A DNA stretch of 64,000 nt, from NCBI RefSeq assembly GCF_030296595.1, contig NZ_AP027731.1, positions 2,604,001 to 2,668,000 on the forward strand. Reading direction: 5' to 3'. The position numbers and the translations under genes are program-made. The notes under the pieces were generated by a model that saw nothing but the letters and a program-made list of their open reading frames with translations, did no database searches and had not been told where the DNA came from. Positions 1 through 10,018 of this stretch are shown piece after piece; the stretch's first letter is position 1, and each line of letters opens with the position of its first letter. The stretch comes from Naasia aerilata. Its GTDB lineage: Bacteria > Actinomycetota > Actinomycetes > Actinomycetales > Microbacteriaceae.

Positions 1-158
1 CAGGCTGTTCCACCACCACGGGACCGGCCACCGCGCCTGATCGCTCACGAAGCGGGGCCGGGCAGCCGCGCGGAGGCCGAACGGGACCTTCGTCCCTGGT
101 CGGTGGCGCAGCCGTGCCGGAGCGTCGGCGAGACGCCACCCGGAGGAGGACCTGACCC

Positions 159-1010
159 ATGCAGGAGCGCATCGTCGTCGGATGGGACGGCTCGCCGGCC
201 GCGGCGGCGGCGCTCGAGTGGGCCGTGACCCGGCACGCCCGCAGCGGCGGAGACCTGCTGCTCGTCCGCGCGCTGCCGGAGAGCACCGGCAAGGACCGGC
301 GGCTCGAGGACGAGGACGACCTCGACCGGAGCCGGCGCGAGCTCGAAGAGGCGGCGGAGGAGCTTCGCCGCGCCCGGCCGGTCGGCCCCGTCTACGCCGA
401 GTCGCCGTTCGGGGAGCCCGCCGACGTCCTCCTGCCCTTCGCGGCGCCCGACACCGTGCTCGTGGTGGGCGGCGCGCGTCGCGGCGGGAGCCGGCGGCAG
501 GGATGGTCGGTAGGGGCCCGCCTCGCGTCCCGCGCCGGTGGACCGGTCGTGATCGTTCCGGCTGACGGGGGAGCGGGGCGCTCCGGGGTCGTGGCCGGAG
601 TGGACGGCTCCACCCTCGCGCAGCAGGCCCTGCTCTTCGCCGCCGAGGAGGCGCAGAGCGGAGGCGACGAGCTGCATGTGGTGCACGCGTGGCTGGAGCC
701 CTCGGAGATCGGGGACGAGCTCGCGAGCGATCCCGGGTTCAGCGATTGGGTGGAGGGGAGCCACGCGTCGGTGCTCGAGGAGGTCGTCAGCCCCATCCGC
801 GCGCAGTTCCCCGAGCTGACCGTGCGCGCGCACCTCGAGCACGGACCCGTCGCTCCGACGATCCTCGGGCACTCGGCGTCCGCCCGGCTCACGGTCGTCG
901 GCAGCCGGCACCGGGATGCCGTCCGGCGGTTCCTCCTGGGCTCCGTGAGCCACGCCCTCGTGCTGCACGCGACGGGGCCGCTCGCGGTCGTCGGCGCCCT
1001 CGACGAATAG
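159..1010 (+). CDS. Universal stress protein, two tandem Usp domains
   Basis: A 283-residue cytoplasmic protein made of two Usp domains. The first (about 1-135) opens with VVGWDGSPAAAAALEWAV. The second (about 145-280) opens with VAGVDGSTLAQQALLFAAEE and ends with a nucleotide-binding type loop, LLGSVSHALV. Two-domain Usp proteins of about 290 residues are common in actinobacteria; they bind ATP and act in dormancy or stress survival, usually with no known partner. In both domains the glycine spacing of the ATP loop is imperfect, so nucleotide binding is uncertain. The ATG is preceded by a good ribosome site (GGAGGAGG). The gene stands alone, with nothing recognisable upstream in the window. 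Confidence 0.9.
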   Translation: MQERIVVGWDGSPAAAAALEWAVTRHARSGGDLLLVRALPESTGKDRRLEDEDDLDRSRRELEEAAEELRRARPVGPVYAESPFGEPADVLLPFAAPDTVLVVGGARRGGSRRQGWSVGARLASRAGGPVVIVPADGGAGRSGVVAGVDGSTLAQQALLFAAEEAQSGGDELHVVHAWLEPSEIGDELASDPGFSDWVEGSHASVLEEVVSPIRAQFPELTVRAHLEHGPVAPTILGHSASARLTVVGSRHRDAVRRFLLGSVSHALVLHATGPLAVVGALDE

Positions 1011-1067
1011 CGCGGCCGGGTCGTAAGCCTCTGACCTGGCGGAGCGCCGCACCTTAGCTTCGATCGC

Positions 1068-1430
1068 ATGTCCTCCATCGCGATGGGGCATCGAGAGCAT
1101 GGGCCGGCGGCCCTCGTGGTCGCCGTCGCGGTGCTGGCCGCTCTCGGCGGCGGTGCCGCGCCCGGAGCCCTGAATTGGCGGCCGAGCGCGACGCTCGGAC
1201 TGCTCGCGACGGGGTTGCCCCTCGGGGGAGCGGAGCAGCCGTTCCTCCACCTGCCGGACGCGCTGTGCCGGGTGGTGCCGACCACTGCGGCGACCGGGGC
1301 CGCTGTCGGCGCCGTGCGAGCCGCCTACCCGAAGCTGGCGATCACCGCGATCGAACGGCACGCCCAGGGGAGTCGATCTTCGGGCTGGATACTCCTCTGC
1401 CCGGCCCGGTCCTCGGCATCACGGCAATAG
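1068..1430 (+). CDS. Hypothetical small protein, possible N-terminal membrane segment
   Basis: A 120-residue reading frame that I do not recognise. Residues about 12-35 (PAALVVAVAVLAALGGG) could be a signal or membrane segment; the rest is low in clear motifs, and the tail (WILLCPARSSASRQ) looks unlike a folded domain. Support for its being real is positional: TAGCTT at 1055-1060 lies 7 bases before the ATG, the spacing seen at many leaderless genes here, and a hairpin follows at 1558-1594. It could be a truncated or frame-shifted remnant, given the many frame breaks elsewhere in the window. Confidence 0.35.
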   Translation: MSSIAMGHREHGPAALVVAVAVLAALGGGAAPGALNWRPSATLGLLATGLPLGGAEQPFLHLPDALCRVVPTTAATGAAVGAVRAAYPKLAITAIERHAQGSRSSGWILLCPARSSASRQ

Positions 1431-1557
1431 CATTCCTGCCGCTCTTTCCCGGAAAAGAACACCTCGCCGCTGCAGGTCTTCACGCGGCCGCTCCTGCCGG
1501 GAAGCGACAATCGAGAATACGACCCCCGAATAGGGGTCACATATCCCTCGACGCAAA

Positions 1558-1594
1558 GGAAATGCCCCACGCCTATCCGGCGCGGGGCATTTCC
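1558..1594. terminator. Bidirectional terminator hairpin
   Basis: Near-perfect inverted repeat: left arm GGAAATGCCCCACGC (1558-1572), right arm GCGCGGGGCATTTCC (1580-1594), one mismatch, 7-base loop. It lies between a plus-strand ORF and the 3' end of the minus-strand DUF6458 gene. The AT-rich outer arms would give a U-run on either strand. Confidence 0.7.
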
Positions 1595-1607
1595 TGCAGG
1601 GAGGGGA

Positions 1608-1862
1608 TCAGACCAGCGGATCGCGCTCCGCGGTGCTGGAGGTGACTCGCTCGCCGCTCACCGGGTCGACGGCCGATCGCGTCGTTGAGACCGACTGCCG
1701 ACGGCGCAGGAGGACGACCAGGCCCAGGATGATGCCGACGATGCCGGCGATCATCAGGATGTACCCGACGACGTCGAGGTTGATCCAGTCGAGCTGGATG
1801 TCCGTGGCGAACGTCAGGATGGCGCCGATGACGAAGAGGACAATGCCGGTGCCGAGACTCAT
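1608..1862 (-). CDS. DUF6458-type small membrane protein
   Basis: An 84-residue protein with two predicted membrane helices: residues about 3-20 (LGTGIVLFVIGAILTFA) and about 31-52 (VGYILMIAGIVGIILGLVVLL). They are joined by a short DIQLDWINLDV linker and followed by RRR and a polar tail. This matches the actinobacterial DUF6458 family, of unknown function, often expressed alone. The start ATG has a purine-rich AGGAAAGA site upstream. A 7-bp hairpin (1883-1901, AGCCGGA/TCCGGCT) lies in its presumed leader. Transcription runs towards the terminator at 1558-1594. Confidence 0.75.
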   Translation of the reverse strand: MSLGTGIVLFVIGAILTFATDIQLDWINLDVVGYILMIAGIVGIILGLVVLLRRRQSVSTTRSAVDPVSGERVTSSTAERDPLV

Positions 1863-1882
1863 CTGTCTTTCCTTTCTGCGAT

Positions 1883-1901
1883 AGCCGGATGCATTCCGGC
1901 T
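1883..1901. promoter_or_regulatory. Small inverted repeat in the divergent promoter region
   Basis: AGCCGGA-TGCAT-TCCGGCT, a perfect 7-bp stem, lies 21 bases before the DUF6458 start, in the 249-base gap between two divergent genes (1863-2111). The gap is clearly less GC-rich than its surroundings and probably holds both promoters. The repeat could be an operator or a leader hairpin; nothing else in the gap is recognisable. Confidence 0.3.
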
Positions 1902-2111
1902 GAATCGCTGATGAACGGCGAAACACTACCGCCTGACACCCTCATTCCGGTATTCCCTTGCCAGAATTCGTGCAAAGGCGATAACTTCTTTCCTTTTGAC
2001 GGAATGCATTTCCAGCGCGCGCGACACGGTCGCGTGCCGGTCGACGGCCCGGATGGCGCTCGCGCTACCATGGGCGCGGAAATCGGCGGTCCTTCGTCCT
2101 TCAGGAACCTC

Positions 2112-2423
2112 ATGGGAAAACTGCTCTACGGCAACGGCTCGCCGATCGCGCTGGAGGATCGCCTGCTCGCGCACCTGCAGGTCGCCGTCATGGCCAAGCT
2201 GCGACGGGATGAGCGGTTCTCGCTCTCCTGGGTGCACGAGGACGGAAGCGGCAGGAGCACCATCTGGATCCATCCCGGCATTCCGCTCCGGTTCGAGTTC
2301 GACGGAGGCCGGGCACCCCTGCTGAACCGCGCGTGGATCGAGGCTCTCGTGATGTCGGCGAACAGCACGGGCGGACTTCAGCTCGTCCCCGAGCCTGCCG
2401 CCGCTCCGCCGGCCCGCTCCTGA
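2112..2423 (+). CDS. DUF7882-type small protein (often mis-named ATP-dependent DNA ligase)
   Basis: The upstream frame is open from 1911, but the family begins at MGKLLYGNGSPIALEDR, so the ATG at 2112 is chosen, giving 103 residues. Typical features follow: LLAHLQVAVMAKLRRDE, SLSWVHEDGSGRSTIWIHP, LRFEFDG, LNRAWIEALVMSANSTGGL and a VPEPA tail. Homologues of about 100 residues occur in many copies in Microbacteriaceae genomes and are often labelled DNA ligase, but no nucleotidyltransferase motif is present. The function is unknown. It is divergent from the DUF6458 gene. Confidence 0.7.
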   Translation: MGKLLYGNGSPIALEDRLLAHLQVAVMAKLRRDERFSLSWVHEDGSGRSTIWIHPGIPLRFEFDGGRAPLLNRAWIEALVMSANSTGGLQLVPEPAAAPPARS

Positions 2424-2694
2424 CGAGCCCATAGGGGCCGTCAAGGTCCGAAGTCCCTCCGGACGCCCCCGTTCGCGGATTGGCTTCAGGTTTGCCTTGA
2501 AGGTTGGCGACACGCCGAGCGAAATGTCACAGTCCGGTAAACACCCTGGTCACCAGCGATTAAAACCTGGCCCTCGCGCGTGTCGGCGAAAATCCGCACC
2601 CCTGTCCGCCATATGGAGGACCGTCACTCGGACTGGGGAGGCAAATCCCTGATCACTGGTCTATAGGCTAGGGCGGTCGTCAAAAGGAGACCCG
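2424..2694. other. Intergenic region with a probable promoter for the TM2 gene
   Basis: 271 bases without a convincing gene. TATAGG at 2662-2667 could be the -10 box of the TM2 gene. An 11-bp palindrome, CTGGTCACCAG, sits in the middle (near 2547) and could be an operator. No -35 box was clear. Confidence 0.3.
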
Positions 2695-2994
2695 ATGCCC
2701 CAGACGCTAGCCCTGCCGTACCCGGCTGCGCCGCTCAAGTTCTATCCCACCCAGCAGGACCACCCGTTCGACACGTGGCTGCCCTCTGTGTCGACCGGTC
2801 GCGCGTACGCCCTGATGCTGTTCAGCCTGGTCGGCGTGTTCGGCATCCAGCACTTCTACCTCGGCAAGCCGGTGAAGGGCACCATCTGGCTGCTCACCTT
2901 CGGGGTGTTCGGCCTCGGCTTCCTCGTCGACCTGGTCACCATGCACTGGCAGGTCAAGCAGATCAACCGCTGGCACAGCGTCGGCGTCCACTGA
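2695..2994 (+). CDS. TM2 domain-containing membrane protein
   Basis: A 99-residue protein. A polar, proline-rich N-terminus (about 1-36) is followed by the TM2 domain: helix 1 (AYALMLFSLVGVFGIQHFYL), a short GKPVKG turn, and helix 2 (IWLLTFGVFGLGFLVDLVTM). The G-x-HxFYLG element and the Asp before the end of helix 2 are hallmarks of the family. The TM2 fold is a two-helix hairpin of unknown biochemical role in bacteria. A strong AAAGGAGA site precedes the ATG. It is convergent with the ABC transporter genes, whose last gene ends 6 bases away. Confidence 0.85.
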   Translation: MPQTLALPYPAAPLKFYPTQQDHPFDTWLPSVSTGRAYALMLFSLVGVFGIQHFYLGKPVKGTIWLLTFGVFGLGFLVDLVTMHWQVKQINRWHSVGVH

Positions 2995-3000
2995 TCGGGC

Positions 3001-4394
3001 TCAGTCGACCGCCAGCGCGGCGACCGGGCTGACTCGCGTCGCCCGTCGGGACGGCGCGAGTGACGCGATCCACGTGAGAGCGCCGCTCGCGATCGCGAGC
3101 ACGCCGAGGAGTGTCCACGGAACTCCCGGCAGCACGACTCCCGGCGACCCGTCGAAGGCGCCGAACAGCGACTGTGCACCGGCCCAGCCGTAGAACGCGC
3201 CGAGCGCGACTCCGACGAGGAGCGCGGCGAGCGTGAGCTGAGCGCTCTCCACCAGGATCATGCGGCGGATCTGCGCCCCGGTGAATCCCAGCGCGCGGAG
3301 GAGACCCAGCTCCCGCGTGCGCTGCAGCACGCTCAGCGAGAGGTTGTTGACCATCCCGATCGCCGCGATCAGGGCGCTGAAGCCCAGCAGCACCGACAGC
3401 ACGACGACGGTCGCCGTCAGCATCTGCTGCGTGCCCTCGTAGAGCCGGGGCTCCGCGGCCATCGCCTCCCGCATGATCCGCTCGAACGTGGCGATCCCGA
3501 CGCCGAACATGGTGATCAGGGTGATCCCGATGACGAGGCCGATGGCGGTCCGCGAGCTCCGCTCCGGGTAGCGGAGGGCGTTCTCCGCCGCCAGGCGTGC
3601 GGCAGCGCCCTGCCCGAAGAGGCGGCCCACCAGGCGGAGTGCCGGCGGCATCAGCCACGTCGACCCCGCCACCAGGCCGGTGAAGGAGAGGACGCCGCCG
3701 ATCAGCCCGAGGAACACACCGAACGGCGTGACCAGGCCCACGAGCACCCCGAAGCCGACCAGGGCGAGCCCCACGATCACGAGCACGAGGCCGGTGACGG
3801 TGCGCGCAGGACGAGCCGCGTCCGCGGCGGACCGCTCCTGAGCGCTGCCGAGAGCCTGCAGAGGCGTGACCGTGAGGACTCGGCGCGATCCGACCCAGGA
3901 CGCCAGCCAGGTGGTGAGGACGACTGCGGCGACAGGGAGCCCGGCCGAAGCGTCCACGAGCGGGTAGGCGAGGTCGGGGAGCGCGCCCAGCGCGATCCCG
4001 ATGCGCGTCAGGAGAAAGGTCGCGCCTGCCCCGAGCAGGAGGCCGAGTGCCGCGCCCGCCAGCCCGACGAGCAGTCCCTCGCGGGCGACGGCCCGCCGCT
4101 GGGCGGAGGCGCTGGAGCCGAGCAGCCGGAGCAGGGCGATCGTCCGCGTGCGGCCCGCGATGATGGTGGCGAAGGTGTTGGCGGTCACAATCGCAGCGAC
4201 ATACATCGCGATGACGATGAAGACCGCCGCGACGATCTGCAGCATCAGCCCGACGGTGCCGCTCGACCCCGTTGCGTCGTCCTCCTCCGCCGCGGTGCCG
4301 ATCACGCCGGTCACTCCGAGGAGGGCGACGCCGAAGGCGCTGCTGATCGTGGCGACGAGGACGCTGGGGAGGTGGTCGCGGACGCTGAGGCGGC

Positions 4395-4398
<4 letters not shown>
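3001..4398 (-). CDS. ABC transporter permease, FtsX/MacB type
   Basis: A 465-residue inner-membrane permease. An N-terminal helix (about 15-32) is followed by a first three-helix FtsX-like block (about 50-190, containing TRTIALLRLLGSS, the coupling-helix signature) and a second block (about 290-460, with RTRELGLLRALGFTGAQIRRM and a final helix near 420-445). The duplicated FtsX-like arrangement is typical of single-chain permeases that work with a LolD/MacB-type ATPase to export lipids, peptides or antibiotics. The GTG start overlaps the stop of the ATPase gene (GTGA), so the two are translationally coupled. Substrate unknown. Confidence 0.88.
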
Positions 4399-5150
<752 letters not shown>

Positions 5151-5157
5151 GACCTCG

Positions 5158-5163
5158 ACGCTA
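5158..5163 (-). promoter_or_regulatory. -10 box for a leaderless ABC ATPase gene
   Basis: TAGCGT on the minus strand, 7 bases before the ATG at 5150. It lies back to back with a plus-strand box at 5273-5278, so the gap holds two divergent promoters. Confidence 0.55.
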
Positions 5164-5272
5164 GGGACGGGGCGTCGCGGCGGAATCGGGCGGGCGGCCG
5201 ATCCCCGTCCCTCGCTGGGATGACCCGCGGTCCTCCGTCCGACCAGGCCTGGCCGCAGAGCCCGGCCCGACG

Positions 5273-5278
5273 TAGCGT
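5273..5278 (+). promoter_or_regulatory. -10 box for a leaderless small gene
   Basis: TAGCGT, ending 6 bases before the ATG at 5285. It fits the TANNNT rule seen repeatedly in this window and supports that start. Confidence 0.55.
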
Positions 5279-5284
5279 GACGGT

Positions 5285-5536
5285 ATGACGAATGCACCCG
5301 GACTGAGCGAGCGCGCGATCAGGGAACTGACCGAGAGGGGCCGTGACGACCTCCACCCCGTCGTGGAGGAGGCGGTCCGGAACGTGGCCGCCAGCCACGC
5401 AGGGCGCCCGCTGGACGAGGTGCAGGCGGTGCTGCATCAGGCGGTGCAGGGCGCCACACACGTCGACGGGCTCCTGTCGGACGACGCGCTCCTCGAGCTC
5501 GCACAGACCATCTCGCACCTGCGCCCGCACGCCTGA
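5285..5536 (+). CDS. Conserved hypothetical small acidic protein
   Basis: An 83-residue soluble protein of no family I can name. It looks mostly helical: [45 protein letters not shown] and [13 protein letters not shown]. The start is supported by a -10 box 6 bases upstream. It is divergent from the ABC exporter and precedes thrS by 175 bases. That gap contains imperfect repeats built on TCGGTGGCGC and a possible TACAGT box (5672-5677) for thrS. No function can be inferred. Confidence 0.6.
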   Translation: MTNAPGLSERAIRELTERGRDDLHPVVEEAVRNVAASHAGRPLDEVQAVLHQAVQGATHVDGLLSDDALLELAQTISHLRPHA

Positions 5537-5711
5537 CCCCTCGCGCGCCCGACCCGAGGGGGCCGTGGAGCTGGCGCGCTGCCGCGCGGTGCTCGCTGTC
5601 GGTGGCGCCGGGCGCTCGCGCCTCCGGCGCGCTGCGCTCTCGGTGGCGCGGGGCGCATCCGCCCCCGGCGCTACAGTTGAGAAGCCCTCCAGCCCCGTCA
5701 GGAAGAACGTC

Positions 5712-7742
5712 GTGACCGAACCTCTCGAGCAATCCGCCGCCGTCTCCGAGAGCGCCGGGGGAGAGCCGACGACGGGATTCGAGCTGTTCCCCGACCGCAG
5801 TGTCGTCGCGATGCGCGTCGACGGCGAGCTGTGGGATCTGGCCCGCGAGGTCCCTGCCGGCTCGGAGCCGGAGGCCGTTCTGATCGACTCCGCCGACGGG
5901 CTCGCGATCCTCCGCCACTCGGCCGCGCACGTGCTCGCCCAGGCGGTGCAGAGCATCAACCCGGAGGCGAAGCTCGGCATCGGGCCGCCCGTGACGGACG
6001 GCTTCTACTACGACTTCGGCGTGGCCGAGCCCTTCACTCCGGACGACCTTAAGGCCTTCACCAAGGAGATGGAGCGGATCCAGCGCGCCGGGCAGCGCTT
6101 CCGCCGCCGGGTCGTCACCGAGGACGAGGCACGCACCCTCTTCGCGTCCGAGCCGTTCAAGCTCGAGCTGATCGGTCTCAAAGGCGCGGTCGGGGAGTCC
6201 GAGGACGGCGAGTCGGTCGAGGTCGGCGGCGCCGAGCTGACGGTCTACGAGAACGTCGACCCGAAGAGCGGCGACGTGATCTGGAAGGACCTCTGCCGAG
6301 GTCCGCACGTGCCGAGCACCCGCGTGCTCGCCAACGGCTGGGCGCTCACCCGGATCGCGGCGGCCTACTGGCGCGGGTCCGAGAAGAACCCGCAGTTGCA
6401 GCGCATCTACGGCACCGCGTGGCCGACCAAGGACGACCTCCGCGCCTACCAGGAGCGACTCGAGGAGGCCGCCAAGCGCGACCACCGCCGGCTGGGCGCC
6501 GAGCTCGACCTGTTCAGCTTCCCCGACGAGATCGGCTCCGGCCTCGCCGTGTTCCACCCCAAGGGCGGCATCATCCGCCAGGAGATGGAGCAGCACGCCC
6601 TGCGGCGGCACCGCGAGGCCGGCTACAACTACGTCTACACGCCGCACATCACCAAGGCCGACCTGTTCTGGCAGTCGAACCACCTCGTCACCTACAAGGA
6701 GGGGATGTTCCCGCCCATCCGGATGGACGAGGAGCGCGACGAGTTCGGGGAGATCACCAAGCTGGGCCAGGACTACTACCTGAAGCCCATGAACTGCCCG
6801 ATGCACATCCTCATCTACAAGGAGCGCGCGAGAAGCTACCGCGAGCTGCCCCTGCGGCTGCAGGAGAACGGCACCGTCTACCGCAACGAGCTCTCCGGCG
6901 CCCTGCACGGCCTGACCCGCGTGCGCGGCTTCACCCAGGACGACGCCCACCTCTTCGTCACTCCCGAGCAGCTCGAGACCGAGGTCGCGAAGGTCCTCGA
7001 GTTCGTGATCTCGATGCTGCGCGACTTCGGGCTCACCGAGTTCGAGCTCGAGCTGAGCATGAAGGACGACGAGAAGGGCAAGTGGATCGGCTCGGAGGAG
7101 TTCTGGCAGAGCTCGACCGACGCGCTCCGCCACGTGGCCCTCGCCAGCGGGCTGAAGCTCACCGAGGTGGCAGGCGAGGCGGCGTTCTACGGTCCGAAGA
7201 TCGACCTCAAGACCCGCGACGCGATCGGCCGGGTGTGGCAGCTGTCGACCGTGCAGGTCGACCCCAACCTGCCCGAGCGGTTCGAGCTCGAGTTCACCGA
7301 CTCGGACGGCGCCAAGAAGCGCCCGATCATGATCCACCGCGCGCTGTTCGGCTCGATCGAGCGGTTCTTCGCGATCCTGCTCGAGCACTACGCCGGTGCC
7401 TTCCCGCTCTGGCTCTCGCCGGTCCAGGTGGTGGGCATCCCGGTCGCCGACGAGTACGCGGACTACCTCGGCGGCGTGATCGACCGGCTGCGCGGCGAGG
7501 GGGTGCGGGCCGAGCTCGACGCGAGCGACGACCGCATGCAGAAGAAGATCCGCACGCACACCAAGGCGAAGGTGCCCGTCCAGCTCATCGCGGGGGAGGA
7601 GGACCGCGCCGCCGGCGCCGTCAGCTTCCGGTTCCGCGACGGCAGTCAGCGCAACGGTGTGCCGGTCGCCGAGGCGGCCGCACTGATCCGTGCCGCGATC
7701 GCCGACCGGCGTCAGGTGCTGACGGCGGACGACCTGGGATGA
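5712..7742 (+). CDS. thrS: Threonine-tRNA ligase
   Basis: A 676-residue class II synthetase that charges tRNA-Thr and edits mis-charged Ser. In order: an N-terminal TGS domain (about 20-75), the editing domain with the [10 protein letters not shown] zinc-type motif and the Y-RG region (about 80-250), the catalytic core with PMNCPMHI (zinc Cys), motif 2 near RVRGFTQDD and motif 3 ([12 protein letters not shown]), and the anticodon-binding domain (about 575-676, beginning PVQVVGIP). The frame is open upstream, but the GTG at 5712 gives the usual actinobacterial length. Its stop overlaps the start of the HIT gene by four bases (ATGA). Confidence 0.95.
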   Translation: MTEPLEQSAAVSESAGGEPTTGFELFPDRSVVAMRVDGELWDLAREVPAGSEPEAVLIDSADGLAILRHSAAHVLAQAVQSINPEAKLGIGPPVTDGFYYDFGVAEPFTPDDLKAFTKEMERIQRAGQRFRRRVVTEDEARTLFASEPFKLELIGLKGAVGESEDGESVEVGGAELTVYENVDPKSGDVIWKDLCRGPHVPSTRVLANGWALTRIAAAYWRGSEKNPQLQRIYGTAWPTKDDLRAYQERLEEAAKRDHRRLGAELDLFSFPDEIGSGLAVFHPKGGIIRQEMEQHALRRHREAGYNYVYTPHITKADLFWQSNHLVTYKEGMFPPIRMDEERDEFGEITKLGQDYYLKPMNCPMHILIYKERARSYRELPLRLQENGTVYRNELSGALHGLTRVRGFTQDDAHLFVTPEQLETEVAKVLEFVISMLRDFGLTEFELELSMKDDEKGKWIGSEEFWQSSTDALRHVALASGLKLTEVAGEAAFYGPKIDLKTRDAIGRVWQLSTVQVDPNLPERFELEFTDSDGAKKRPIMIHRALFGSIERFFAILLEHYAGAFPLWLSPVQVVGIPVADEYADYLGGVIDRLRGEGVRAELDASDDRMQKKIRTHTKAKVPVQLIAGEEDRAAGAVSFRFRDGSQRNGVPVAEAAALIRAAIADRRQVLTADDLG

Positions 7743-8308
7743 GCGGGGGCCCCTACTCACCGGACGAGTTCGCCGGAGCGCCGATCGAGTCCTCCGCCGA
7801 TTTCGCCGCCGTCCCGGACGCCTTCCAGCGCCTGTGGACGCCGCATCGCATGGTCTACATCGAGACCGGCGGTCAGCCGGAGGAGTGCCCCTTCTGCATC
7901 GCGCCGACCAAGAGCGACGAGGAGGCCCTCATCGTCGCCCGCGGCGAGCACGCCTACGTGCTGCTCAACCTCTTCCCGTACAACTCCGGCCACCTTCTCG
8001 TGTGCCCGTACCGGCATGTGCCGCTCTACGACGAGGCGACGGCGGAGGAGATCGACGAGATCGCCCGGCTCACCCAGACCGCGATGCGCGTCCTGCGCAC
8101 CGTGGCGGGCACCGACGGCTTCAACATCGGGATGAACCAGGGGCGGATCGCCGGCGCGGGCATCGCCGCGCACCTGCACCAGCACGTCGTGCCGCGGTGG
8201 GCGACCGACGCCAACTTCTTCCCGATCATCGCCGGGACGAAGGCCCTCCCGCAACTGCTCGGCGACGTCCGTGCGAGCCTCGCCGCCGGTTGGCCCGGCG
8301 TAGACTGA
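7739..8308 (+). CDS. HIT domain protein (Ap4A phosphorylase/hydrolase-like)
   Basis: A 189-residue nucleotide-binding protein of the histidine triad superfamily. The catalytic triad is [10 protein letters not shown] near residue 145. A CPFC pair near residue 50, as in actinobacterial Ap4A phosphorylases (Rv2613c group), may hold zinc. Conserved [15 protein letters not shown] and GFNIGMNQG segments complete the fold. It likely cleaves dinucleoside polyphosphates. It is translationally coupled to thrS, a pairing common in actinobacteria. There the next genes are usually pgsA and a mannosyltransferase; here pdxS follows directly. Confidence 0.9.
   Translation: MSGGPYSPDEFAGAPIESSADFAAVPDAFQRLWTPHRMVYIETGGQPEECPFCIAPTKSDEEALIVARGEHAYVLLNLFPYNSGHLLVCPYRHVPLYDEATAEEIDEIARLTQTAMRVLRTVAGTDGFNIGMNQGRIAGAGIAAHLHQHVVPRWATDANFFPIIAGTKALPQLLGDVRASLAAGWPGVD
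8301..8306 (+). promoter_or_regulatory. Candidate -10 box for pdxST
   Basis: TAGACT inside the last codons of the HIT gene, about 70 bases before the pdxS start. It matches the TANNNT consensus used elsewhere in the window; no clear -35 box. Confidence 0.35.
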
Positions 8309-8377
8309 GGGCTGCCCACGCCCGACTGCGGGGCATCTCGCGCGCGTGACGCGCGGCACACACGGATTGGCACGGAC

Positions 8378-9289
8378 GTGACGGACAGCACAGCGAACAC
8401 GGGTAACGACTCCTTCGGCACCAGCAGGGTCAAGCGAGGCCTCGCCGAGATGCTGAAGGGCGGGGTGATCATGGACGTGGTCACCGCCGACCAGGCGAAG
8501 ATCGCCGAGGACGCCGGGGCCGTCGCCGTGATGGCGCTCGAGCGCGTCCCCGCCGACATCCGCGCTCAGGGCGGCGTCGCCCGCATGAGCGATCCCGACC
8601 TCATCGAGCAGATCATCGAGTCCGTCTCCATCCCGGTCATGGCGAAGGCCCGCATCGGCCACTTCGTCGAGGCCCAGGTGCTGCAGGCGCTCAAGGTCGA
8701 CTACATCGACGAGTCCGAGGTGCTCTCGCCCGCCGACTACGTGAACCACATCGACAAGTGGGACTTCACCGTCCCCTTCGTCTGCGGCGCGACGAACCTC
8801 GGCGAGGCCCTCCGCCGCATCACCGAGGGCGCGGCGATGATCCGCTCCAAGGGCGAGGCCGGCACGGGCGACGTGTCCGAGGCGACCAAGCACATCCGCA
8901 CCATCAAGGGCGAGATCGCGGCCCTCGGTGCGAAGAGCGCCGACGAGCTGTACGTCGCGGCCAAGGAGCTGCAGGCGCCGTACGACCTGGTCGTCGAGGT
9001 CGCCCGCAGCGGCCGTCTCCCCGTCGTGCTCTTCACCGCGGGCGGGGTCGCCACCCCGGCCGACGCGGCACTCATGATGCAGCTCGGCGCGGACGGCGTC
9101 TTCGTCGGCTCGGGCATCTTCAAGTCGGGCGAGCCCGCCAAGCGCGCGGCCGCCATCGTCCGCGCCACGACGTTCTACGACGACCCGGCCGCCATCGCGG
9201 ACGCGTCGCGCGGGCTCGGCGAGGCGATGGTCGGCATCAACGTGGCCGACGTGCCCGCGCCGCACCGCCTCGCGACGCGCGGCTGGTAG
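8378..9289 (+). CDS. pdxS: Pyridoxal 5'-phosphate synthase lyase subunit PdxS
   Basis: A 303-residue (beta/alpha)8 enzyme that condenses ribose 5-phosphate, glyceraldehyde 3-phosphate and PdxT-derived ammonia into PLP. Visible motifs: [41 protein letters not shown], the Schiff-base lysine segment [25 protein letters not shown], and the phosphate loop [19 protein letters not shown]. The length is normal. It uses a GTG start, and the pdxT start follows only two bases after its stop, so the two subunits are made together as a 12+12 complex. Confidence 0.97.
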   Translation: MTDSTANTGNDSFGTSRVKRGLAEMLKGGVIMDVVTADQAKIAEDAGAVAVMALERVPADIRAQGGVARMSDPDLIEQIIESVSIPVMAKARIGHFVEAQVLQALKVDYIDESEVLSPADYVNHIDKWDFTVPFVCGATNLGEALRRITEGAAMIRSKGEAGTGDVSEATKHIRTIKGEIAALGAKSADELYVAAKELQAPYDLVVEVARSGRLPVVLFTAGGVATPADAALMMQLGADGVFVGSGIFKSGEPAKRAAAIVRATTFYDDPAAIADASRGLGEAMVGINVADVPAPHRLATRGW

Positions 9290-9291
9290 GC

Positions 9292-9876
9292 GTGGCGGCG
9301 CCTTCCGTCGGCGTCCTCGCCCTGCAGGGCGATTTCCGGGAGCACCTCGCGGTCCTGCGCGGACTCGGCGCCGACGCGCGCCCGGTCCGCCGGCCGGAGG
9401 AGCTCGCCGGCGTCGACGGACTCGTGATCCCGGGCGGAGAGTCCACCGTCATGGACAAGCTGTCGCGCGCCTTCGGCATGGCGGAGCCGATCAAGGCGGC
9501 GATCGCGGACGGCATGCCCGTGTACGGGACGTGCGCGGGGCTGATCATGCTCGCCGACACCGTCCGGGACCGGATCGAGGGCCAGGAGAGCTTCGGGGGA
9601 CTGGACGTCGTCGTCCGCCGCAATGCGTTCGGCACCCAGCTGGACTCGTTCGAGACCGACCTCGACATCCCGGAGCTCGGCGATGCGCCGCTGCACGCGG
9701 TCTTCATCCGCGCCCCGATCGTCGAGGAGCTCGGCGCGAAGGCGCACTCGCTCGCGGAGCTGGAGGACGGCAGGGTCGTGGCGGTGGAGCAGGGCAACCT
9801 GCTGGGCACCTCCTTCCACCCCGAGGTGACGGGCGACACCCGCTTCCACGAGTACTTCCTCACCAAGCTGCGCTGA
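9292..9876 (+). CDS. pdxT: Pyridoxal 5'-phosphate synthase glutaminase subunit PdxT
   Basis: A 194-residue class I glutaminase supplying ammonia to PdxS. The first strand is VGVLALQGDFREH, the oxyanion segment is VIPGGESTVMDKL, the nucleophile Cys is in YGTCAGLIML, and the His-Glu pair is in FHPEVTGDTRFHEYFL. The start is a GTG two bases after pdxS. The next core gene in related genomes is yebC; here a repeat-flanked ATPase gene lies between them. Confidence 0.96.
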   Translation: MAAPSVGVLALQGDFREHLAVLRGLGADARPVRRPEELAGVDGLVIPGGESTVMDKLSRAFGMAEPIKAAIADGMPVYGTCAGLIMLADTVRDRIEGQESFGGLDVVVRRNAFGTQLDSFETDLDIPELGDAPLHAVFIRAPIVEELGAKAHSLAELEDGRVVAVEQGNLLGTSFHPEVTGDTRFHEYFLTKLR

Positions 9877-9900
9877 CCCAGCCGTCCGCCTCCCGGGTGC

Positions 9901-9990
9901 ACTGACCAAATCAAGGAGATTAGGGCCTCGACGGCCTCGGATCCGCATGAGCTGGTCGAGGAGGGGCAGGATCTCCTTGATTTGGTCAGT
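9901..9990. repeat. 90-bp palindromic element, copy A
   Basis: Perfect 20-bp terminal inverted repeats: ACTGACCAAATCAAGGAGAT (9901-9920) and its complement (9971-9990), enclosing 50 bases. A second pair inside (CCTCGAC near 9926, GTCGAGG near 9955) would extend the stem. Its arms are much more AT-rich than the surroundings. An equal-sized relative (copy B, 10739-10828) lies on the other side of the ATPase gene. Confidence 0.85.
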
Positions 9991-10006
9991 ATCCGAGGGT
10001 GGGCAC

Positions 10007-10012
10007 TAGCCT
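10007..10012 (+). promoter_or_regulatory. -10 box for the leaderless ATPase gene
   Basis: TAGCCT ending 6 bases before the GTG at 10019. It lies 16 bases inside the cassette boundary, so the inserted gene carries its own promoter. Confidence 0.5.
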
Positions 10013-10018
10013 GACCGC

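Noticed and set aside
2..40. The end of an upstream gene (12 codons in frame to a TGA at 38-40)
   Set aside because: Too short to identify or to tell from chance in high-GC DNA.
1175..1645. A second plus-strand ORF overlapping the 1068-1430 ORF
   Set aside because: Arg-rich, motif-free translation running through a terminator hairpin; no promoter or ribosome site.
2112..2423. ATP-dependent DNA ligase
   Set aside because: Relatives carry that label in databases, but a 103-residue protein without the KxDG adenylation motif cannot be a ligase.
5537..5711. A T-box or threonine-responsive leader before thrS
   Set aside because: No T-box sequence, specifier hairpin or terminator was found; the tract only has imperfect TCGGTGGCGC repeats.
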